Assembly: GCF_020882245.1 (NCBI RefSeq)
Contig: NC_083600.1
Span: 1,612,001-1,676,000 of the forward strand
Reading direction: 5' to 3'
DNA length: 64,000 nt
DNA from: Rhopalosiphum padi
Taxonomy: Eukaryota; Arthropoda; Insecta; Hemiptera; Aphididae
Below are positions 56,282 through 64,000 of the stretch, in pieces (position 1 is the stretch's first letter; every line of letters starts with the position of its first letter). The notes beneath the pieces are model-generated. The model saw only the letters and a list, made by a program, of their open reading frames with translations. It was not told where the DNA came from and did no database searches. Made by a program: the position numbers and the translations under genes.

Positions 56282-59200
56282 TCACTTAATTTGTTTAAAC
56301 AATAAACATATTGGTTCATTTGGTGTCAGTAGAATAGATCTTGGATTTAATTTAATAGGAATTTTTGTATCTTTACACGGAAATACTTCGAATTTTGATA
56401 TTATTTCTGCTAGTCCTGTTTTGGCTTCCATCATTGCGAAACGTAAACCTATTTGCGCCGAACAAAAAAGATATAATAAATATCACAGAATATATTATTT
56501 GTCCTGCAGTTTTGATATTTTAGTGATTATCCGAACTACGTAGTAAGATACAATATACAATATTTAAGTAAACAACTTTTACCGATACAAATCCTAGGTC
56601 CATCGCCAAATGGCAGGAATGTTCCATTTGGTCTCGAAGCTTTATTATCCTCGGTGAACCGCAGAGGATCAAATACTTCTGGATTTGGATAATATACGGG
56701 ATCGTGTTGTAGTGAATATGTGGGTATCAAAACTTTCGTACCGATGTCCAAAGTTATGTCACTGTCTGGTATTTTAAATTTTTTAGTACATACTCGCAGT
56801 AGAGCAGGTCCAGGTGGATGTATTCTCAACGTTTCTAAAATAATAGGTATTTGTAGTAATAATAAGTTATAGTTTAAAAAAAAAGAAAATATTTTTTTGT
56901 TATTATCTTCGAGGTGTTTTACACTAAACTTGTGCTCTAACCATTTAACACCATATCCAAATATTTCATATCTTTCACCACATCGTAAGTGAGAATCCCT
57001 TCGTTTTCATTTAGCGTGTGCTTGATTTGTTTGCGCAATTCGACTTGAATGTCTTGATTCAAAGCTAACTCATAAAGACAATAGCTCATAGCAGATGCAG
57101 TGGTTTCAAAGCCAGCCGCGAAAAATATAAATGCATTTGAAGCTAAGACATCATCAGTAAATAATTCTGAAAATTGTTAAAATTCAGTTAGTACAATTAA
57201 TAATTAATTATTATATATCGATTAATATAATAAGAGTGACAAGAATGTCATTATATACATATCTTTTTGCATTTATATATTCAAATAGACATTTATATTA
57301 TAAATTATAATGTATAAACATCTGTGATTATTTATTATTATGCCTTTATCTAAACAAACTGTTCTATCGACTCAAATGACACCCATATACATTTAGTATT
57401 CTTAAATAATAAAAATATTCTTTCAAATATTTCCAATGTATTAATTATGTTCTTAATTAGTATTAAATTATAAATAGATAAATATTAAACCTATTTTTTC
57501 TTCCTTTTTAGGTAGTAGGTACAGTTAAATATAAAATAAATGGTAAGTCTGCAATTGAATTAGGGTAAGTTAATATATTATAATATAATTAAACCCTTAT
57601 GTATAAACTTACATGCGTGTTTAATAAATACATGAGAAGGTAGTAAACTTGTCTACTAGAGTGTATACGCAAAAAGGTAAATATATATTATTATATATTG
57701 CGCACACACTTTTTATTTATATTTCTATACCTATAAGTAATATATATATATTACATAACTCATTAGTCATTATAGTCATTACGCATGACCACAGCCGGAG
57801 CCCGGAGGCATATGCTGAGACTACTAGGAGTTTGCTCTTTTAGAGATCTGGCCGATGATCGATGAGTGTCGTCCAAATCGATAGAACAATAAGTTTGTTT
57901 AGATGATAAGGGTATACGCATAACAATAAAATATAATCATAGATGTCTATACTCTATATTATTATAATATAGGCATCTGTGTGACTGTATATACAATAAG
58001 ATATATTATTATATAGTAAATATTATAATGATGTGGGCATTCTAGACTCTAGTTAACCATTAATTATAAAGAACAGTGGCGCCGAAGTTTTTAAAATGTG
58101 TCAGGCAATTTCAAAACTTAGTGGCCTTGATACCCATTGGCGTAAAAAAAAATATTCAATTTGGGGGGAGGGGTGTAAAAATATACATTTACTTGTAATA
58201 AAGTTGTGATGTTAATATAATGTGGCCTGCTAGCCACATTTTTCAAAAAAGAGGCTGGGTCATGGTCCGATCTCAACATAGACTTCGGCGCCACTGATAA
58301 AGATTAGTGGTTATCATTACAATATCTCAATTGATTAATATATAGTCTAGAGAAGATAAGGGATCCGAATTACATATATTAGAAATATTTTATTCAATTA
58401 ATTAGTTGTTATTTTGTTCAAACACACGAGCAGTATTAAAGTAAATACCTATAAACATTAAAAACAATATTATCAAATAATAACATATTTAACACCGTTA
58501 TTATTATACGTACTTGCATGATAAAGTCAGTTTATGTAAAAAATAATATTAAAATTAATGAATTTCTTAGTAATTATGTTAGATTCTTAGAACAATTGCA
58601 CAATCAGGATTTATTCAAGAAGGGGCATCAACTTTGTTTGATATGCAAAACACTGTTCACATATTCGACTTGATTCATGATAAAATAATAACTATATAAA
58701 TTATAAGTAATAATACTTGGGAACGGATTTAAATACAAATTGCATTTTTTTCCGAAAACATTGCTTTCCAAGCACAAAGTTCATTTCATACATCAATGAA
58801 TTAAAAAATGTAACTTTTATTTTGCATTTTTTTTTATGTTTTTAAGTCATTTTTATATAGAAATTGATAAAATTCAATCAAAATTATACGGCACCTAATA
58901 ATACTACAATGCTATTATGAAACACAAGGTAAAAGTATAATGTATGTATCTGTCTAAATTGTATATTTATTTTTTAGAAATAATTGTCAGGGTAAAAAGT
59001 AGATAGGAGAAATAGAAGATGATAAAAATCATATGAATAATTAATACCTAAGATTAAACATTTATATAGGTAATTAAACAATTTTTTTCAATGTTAAAAA
59101 TAATTGTACGAGTATATTTTTTAGGCATTTTTCTTGTTTTTTAGAGCATTTAAATCGGTTTCCTAGTAATTACATTGGTATATTACATTTACTATAGTTA

Positions 59201-62200
59201 CTAGGTAGATATCTACTTAACTGTAGTCTCGTAATGTATCAAATGAATCATTGCATATAAATATAGGCAGAAATAGGGGGCGGAGCTTAGTCCCCCCAAA
59301 AATAATGATGTTTTGTGATAATAAAAAAACATCATAAAAGTATCCAGTGAGCCCCCCCCCCACAAAAAAAATTCAAACACTATTTACCCCTATGTGAATA
59401 AGTATTTAAAATGTCTTTTATACAAATTACCAATTCGACTGTTGTTTTTTTTTTCATCGTTCCTCAATTTGGTTAAAATCGAAATGAAATCATTGCGATC
59501 TTCTTTCTCGCTTTTACGTAACTCCATTGTATCTTGAAATAAGTTTAAATAAAATTCATAGACTAAATCGGGCATACTACGTAATCGGAACAAGTCCACA
59601 AGCCATCCTAGATCAATTAACCTCATGAAGTTTAATACAGATGATTTCAGTGTGGGTGTAAAGACCGCTTGTCCAGCTCGTTGAAATTCTGTGTTTGAGT
59701 CAAAAAGAGTATTGCAATTTATCCCAAAAGCACACCTTCCAATTGTATCGATTGTAAATTTTGATGATATATCGGTGACATTAACAATACCTGTGTACAA
59801 CAAATATAATGATGCTAGTTATTATTAAATACAAACGCAATATGTTAAATCACAACATATATTATTGTTTTTATTTTAATAGATATATTAATATATTACC
59901 GAATATGTTTGTAAGCTTTATAGTAAAAATACTAACTACATAATACTATAATAATTATAACTTAATAAAAATACCAAATATATATTTCTAAATTGTCTAA
60001 TATTGTAAATTGGGTTATACCTATATATTTTTACTCGGTAAAATCGAAATGTGGACATAAATACATAATATATTGTATTTAATAAATTACAATTTACCTC
60101 ATGTGTGTAATTTTAGGATTTGTTATTATTTATAACCAATTTAAGTTTAGGTCACTTTTAAGTTATAATGATTGGTAAATTAGATGTTTAGAATATATAA
60201 GCTACAAAGTAATATACACAGAAATTTAATTTGGAATATTTATTGTAACGTAGTACAATTACGTAAAAATAATAACGTTATGTATTTAATTTTTATAAAA
60301 AAAAAATACTTTTAATACGAATATATTATTGATTAGTCGTTTGTAAAATTTGCTTGATACGGGTTTTAATATAAGATACTTGACGTATTTACTATTTAAA
60401 TAATAATATAAATATATAATATTATAATAGCTAATTTGTGATTTATTAAAGTAGGTACATTCTTATAAAAGCTAATTTTATACTTAAAATGGTTCTTTTT
60501 GAAAGATATTAAAAATAAATTAAAAGTCATAATATGTACCTATGACAGTCACAAATTTATTAATTTTAAATTACGTTTCTTTTAAATTAAACTATCTACC
60601 ATAGAAATATCTGATTGGTAGACGCTAATTTATATTTGAGTTTAAACGAAACGGTTTTTTTTATTGTACTATTGCAGCGATTCTTAACCTTTTGTAGAAC
60701 ACGGACCCCCGATGAAAGATTTTTAGAAATCGCAAACCACCTATCAATTTTTTGTCGAATACTTTTTTTTACAAAACATCTATAGATGTTATCATAACCA
60801 AAATCATAATAATTATTTTATATTACAAATCATAAAAGTAGACGTAAAAAAACATATACATTTATAATTATTTTTATTAAACTTAATTTTTTATAAAACT
60901 GTAATATAAATTATTTTATTTTTAATATTCTTAAAACCACCGTGGACCCCTAACATGAGTATCGCGGACCCCCAAGGGGCCGCGGACTACAGGTTAAGAA
61001 CCGCTGTACTATTGTTATAATAATATATTGACCTAAAATGTGTTTATGCACTCAAAAAGTGATAGTCTAAAAACAGCTTTCACTTATTATTCAACGCGGC
61101 GTATACCTAATATAATAAAACACTCAACTTCAGCCTGCAGTTTAATAGTAAGTGATTATTTATTTTATTTTTTATCAAAAGGCTTAATAGGTATAACTAA
61201 AAGCTTCACTCATTTTAAAGTGTATATGAGGTATTCGCTAACCTGCGACGCTCCAAATTACCTATTATATACCTAAGCGAAATCATGCGTCGTAAAGTAT
61301 GTAACTCGCAGCATGATAATATGTCTATATTATAGTTGGTGAGTACTTAGCAGACAATATTTAATGTGACTATGTGACATTGCCGACATTGGTCTTTTAA
61401 CTGACAACAGTTATTATAATTTAATATGAAGTGTTAATTTACGTAAAGCAGCAAATAACAATCGGATTATGAACTAGATTATTATGTTGTTTTTGTCATA
61501 GATTTTGATACACATTAATATTGTAATTATGATTTCGGAAAAAATTAATGAAATTTTTATTCGGATTCTTCACGTGTATCTACAGTATCTATAATATTAA
61601 AAAACTACATTATTCATTTGAGAGTTTTTTAAGCTTTCTAGTTTCTATATTGTATAGCGATTGCCAGCAGGTGTATAATATTTATATATAAATACTATAT
61701 CAAAATTGATTAAATTATTGACGTCGACCGTGATATTATGCATCTTGTATAATATATGGGCGCATAATATTATGAAATATTATACCTTGGCCACCGGACG
61801 TCAATAGCAACAGTTTGTCGACGAGTTGGCCGGTGCACACGTGCAGACTGGCGAACATGGCTTTGAGCTTGGCCACGGTAAACGTGGGGCTCAACTTAGC
61901 CCGGACCGCTTTCCACCTGTCGCCCCTCAGGTTCACCAGACTGTTGAACAGCCCGTCGTGTTCGAACGACGTTCGGCTCATCAACCGATCGTGGAACGAC
62001 CCGAACTCTGTGGCCAGCACCGCGTGTACCAGTTCGGGGTCACGCACCACAAGCATGGGGTGCCGGAGCTGGTACAGCCCAAAGTACCGATGGCTGGTGA
62101 ACCGCCGGTAGAGCGTGTCCACTGTGATGGTGGCCGACTCGCGGCCCGTCGTGGGCCCGGCGAAGTGGCCCAGCAACGGTGTCGGTTTGGTGTGTGGCAC

Positions 62201-62314
62201 GCCCAGCGCCGTCCAGTGCCCGTAGTGGCGCGTGCAGTACGCGTACGCCAGCAGCACCGACGCAATAGCGGCCACCGGTACGATCTCCAGCCAACTACTG
62301 AAGGAGATCATCAC
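56282..62314 (-). CDS. Cytochrome P450, CYP6-like (CYP3 clan)
   Basis: Predicted haem monooxygenase of the ER membrane; insect CYP6 enzymes often oxidise plant toxins and insecticides, but the substrate here is unknown. Five exons on the minus strand: 62314-61786, 59790-59431, 57166-56942, 56834-56583 and 56448-56282. All four introns are GT-AG and phase 1, and the frame closes at 510 residues, normal for the family. Visible parts are an N-terminal membrane anchor (about residues 9-27), helix C WKAVR at 134-138, helix I AGFET at 314-318, the ExxR motif ETLR at 372-375, a DPLRF segment in the PERF position, and the haem loop FGDGPRICIG at 447-456 with Cys454. No catalytic residue is missing. 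Exon 1 is GC-rich, the other exons AT-rich. Introns 1 and 2 contain miniature transposons. The exact CYP subfamily cannot be assigned by eye. Confidence 0.93.
58074..58296. mobile_element. hAT-type MITE in P450 intron 2
   Basis: A 223-bp element has ends CAGTGGCGCCGAAGT and, inverted, CAGTGGCGCCGAAGTCT. It is flanked by ATAAAGAA (58066-58073) and ATAAAGAT (58297-58304), an 8-bp duplication with one change. Non-coding. Confidence 0.8.
59268..59395. repeat. GC-homopolymer-rich repeat next to P450 exon 2
   Basis: A stretch with AGGGGGCGGAGCTTAGTCCC and a long C-run, bounded by AAATAGGGG and (inverted) CATAGGGGTAAATA, looks like another small inverted-repeat element. No target duplication was found. 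It ends about 36 bp from the exon 2 splice donor. Confidence 0.4.
60675..61006. mobile_element. hAT-type MITE in P450 intron 1
   Basis: A 332-bp element has ends CAGCGATTCTTAACCTTTTG and, inverted, CAGCGGTTCTTAACCTGTAG. It is flanked by a perfect 8-bp duplication, TACTATTG, at 60667-60674 and 61007-61014. Internal segments near both ends carry GGACCCCC tracts. Non-coding. Confidence 0.85.
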
Positions 62315-63329
62315 AAGCGACGTAAACGGTTGGCGCAGATCGGCACAGATAAATTTATGGACAATATCCGTGGATAACGGCGTCGGTACTGACTATACAC
62401 TGCGTTAACGATAAACGATGACGTGAGTATAATAATAATAATAATAATATGCCGTCATTACTATTTAATCTGTAGTGGGAATTCCCCACTCTGACTCTCG
62501 GGCACAGTCCATAATTATATAAAATAATCTTGTTTTGCTCGTGCAGTAATCGATGTTTTGGCCTCGTTAAGATGTGACCGTAGAAACGATACATAGTAAT
62601 AATAATAATTATTAATAGGTAAGTAATAACGGGACAGGAGAAGCTCCAGAAGCCCGCCTTTGGACGCAATAATTTAATTTATTTAATATCATGTTATGGC
62701 GCATATTCTTATTTGGATATACGTTTATGTGCGATTCAATGCGCATTGAAATGTATTGGTTAACATATTTGTTCACTAACATTGCAGGATTAAAAGCATC
62801 TATCGTATTTAATTTTTAAAGGAAAGTCAATTGGAATATTTTTTATTCTTTGATCAATATCATATCATCTCCACGATTAAAACAGTTATTAGTACACCAA
62901 ACTCTATGTTTTGGTCAATATTTTTATAAATGTGGATGAGGGCCGAACGGTTATGATTTGCGATTTGTTCCAGAACATTATCTATGATTACTTGAAATGA
63001 AAATTAGGGATAAATTAATATTTATTTTTGAAGTGTAGATTTTAGACAATATTTATTTATATATAAATACCTATATAATATTATATAATAAGTTACAAAT
63101 ATATATGTACATAGTTGCATAGTTACCTACTCAAATTATTGCAACGTATAATTGCATTGCTTTGCATTATCAATATTTCTTTAGGAAATTAAACATATTA
63201 AACAATAAACTGTCATAATTTTTTTTTTTTTTTGAAGTAAAATGTATATACATATGGCTGCATGTAGGTCCAACATTTTTTTTAAAATATTTCTACTTAA
63301 AAATTTCAAGGATTGTCCGGACCTCCTGG
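62315..63329. other. P450 upstream region and intergenic DNA
   Basis: The first hundred bases upstream of the P450 start probably hold its 5' UTR and promoter. A TCAGT word on the minus strand at 62388-62392, about 75 bp before the ATG, matches the arthropod initiator consensus, but no clear TATA box lies at the right distance. The remainder is AT-rich with no gene seen. Confidence 0.4.
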
Positions 63330-63950
63330 CAGACCCGGATTAATACAATTGTAGGCCCTAGGCAAAGCCGTAACTGGAGGAGGGTTCAGGGGTCTGAACC
63401 CCTCAAGATTTTTTTAAAAATAGAAATATTTTATAGTGATGAATTAAGTTAATTGACTATAAATTTTCAGTATTTATATTTTAAAAAAATGTTGAACCCC
63501 CCTCCGAAATTTTTTTCAGTTGCAGCTTTGGCCCTATAGGCAGAGTGCTTTTAATTCCTATGCGTTTGTTTATACAGCACTGCGGTGTCCAGTATTTAAA
63601 TGGGTATAAAACCTTCTGTTTAGGAGAGGAAGTGTTGAATTTCGATGTTAATCCATTAAAAAAAAAAAAATCAAATCTAAACTTTTATATGATAATAATT
63701 TTAATAAATCTTAAAATCAATTAATTTTACTCAGTCTACAAATATATAGAAAATTAAATTGTTAAAACCATAAAAAAACTTTTTTTACACCAATTTGAAT
63801 ATTTCTTTATCCCTCGTATTTAAGTATTAAACAAGATAATTGTAACAAAAAAAAAATAGTAGCCACACATTTTATTTTTGTAGGCCCCAAAAATGATCGT
63901 ATAGGCCCTAGGGACAGTGCCTATAGTGCCTATGCGCTAATACGGCCCTG
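63330..63950. mobile_element. hAT-type element with perfect 8-bp target duplication
   Basis: A 621-bp element has ends CAGACCCGGATTAATAC and, inverted, CAGGGCCGTATTAGCGC. It is flanked by CCTCCTGG at 63322-63329 and 63951-63958. Both sides carry 'TAGGCCCTAG' in opposite orientation, extending the inverted repeat. It contains the nested element at 63363-63530. No coding sequence was seen. Confidence 0.82.
63363..63530. mobile_element. Small MITE nested in the 63330-63950 element
   Basis: A 168-bp insert has ends CAAAGCCGTAACTGGA and, inverted, CAAAGCTGCAACTGAA. It is flanked by GCCCTAGG (63355-63362) and GCCCTATA (63531-63538), a partly decayed 8-bp duplication (6 of 8). It interrupts the outer element, so it arrived later. 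Confidence 0.65.
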
Positions 63951-64000
63951 CCTCCTGGACCCCTCCCCTCAAATACGGCCTTGGCTCAAGTATCCCATTA

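Noticed and set aside
61826..62377. 183-codon plus-strand frame over the P450 start
   Set aside because: It overlaps P450 exon 1 in antisense; GC-rich codons leave all frames open.

Overview
This 64 kb window comes from an AT-rich animal genome, most likely a sap-feeding hemipteran and probably an aphid. The clues are spliced genes with short GT-AG introns, a CYP6-type insect cytochrome P450, many miniature DNA transposons and very AT-rich spacers full of 'taggtacctata'-like words. The aphid assignment is inferred from style and gene content, not proven.

Layout. 1-10.9 kb is a gene-poor stretch with hAT-type miniature elements (721-968, 5463-5706, 9783-10093) and an internally deleted mariner-type element (2922-3484). 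11.06-13.02 kb (minus) is a complete eight-exon PAICS gene. 14.38-17.15 kb (plus) is a complete PPAT (amidophosphoribosyltransferase) gene with a non-coding first exon ending at 13620. The two are head to head across about 0.6 kb. 17.2-40.5 kb has no convincing gene. It holds several GC/CpG-richer patches, microsatellites and a dead LINE 3' end. 40.54-46.02 kb (plus) is a four-exon leucine-rich-repeat membrane protein gene, readable only if three +1 frameshifts are allowed. 50.31-52.34 kb (minus) is a complete small DDA1 gene whose first coding exon contains only the ATG. 54.81-55.65 kb is a decayed hAT transposon. 56.28-62.31 kb (minus) is a complete five-exon CYP6-like P450 of 510 residues with miniature elements in two introns. 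63.33-63.95 kb is a hAT-type element with another nested inside it.

Function. PPAT catalyses the first committed step of de novo purine synthesis. PAICS carries out the AIR carboxylase and SAICAR synthetase steps of the same pathway. Their divergent arrangement suggests shared control and resembles the vertebrate GPAT-AIRC pair. DDA1 is a subunit of the DDB1-DET1/CRL4 ubiquitin ligase. The P450 is an ER-membrane monooxygenase of a clade often involved in xenobiotic metabolism. These genes have no evident link with the purine pair.

Exon boundaries for the four intact genes were assigned by hand from splice sites. In each case the reading frame closes exactly: 428 aa for PAICS, 492 for PPAT, 95 for DDA1 and 510 for the P450. 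No tRNA, rRNA or CRISPR array was recognised.
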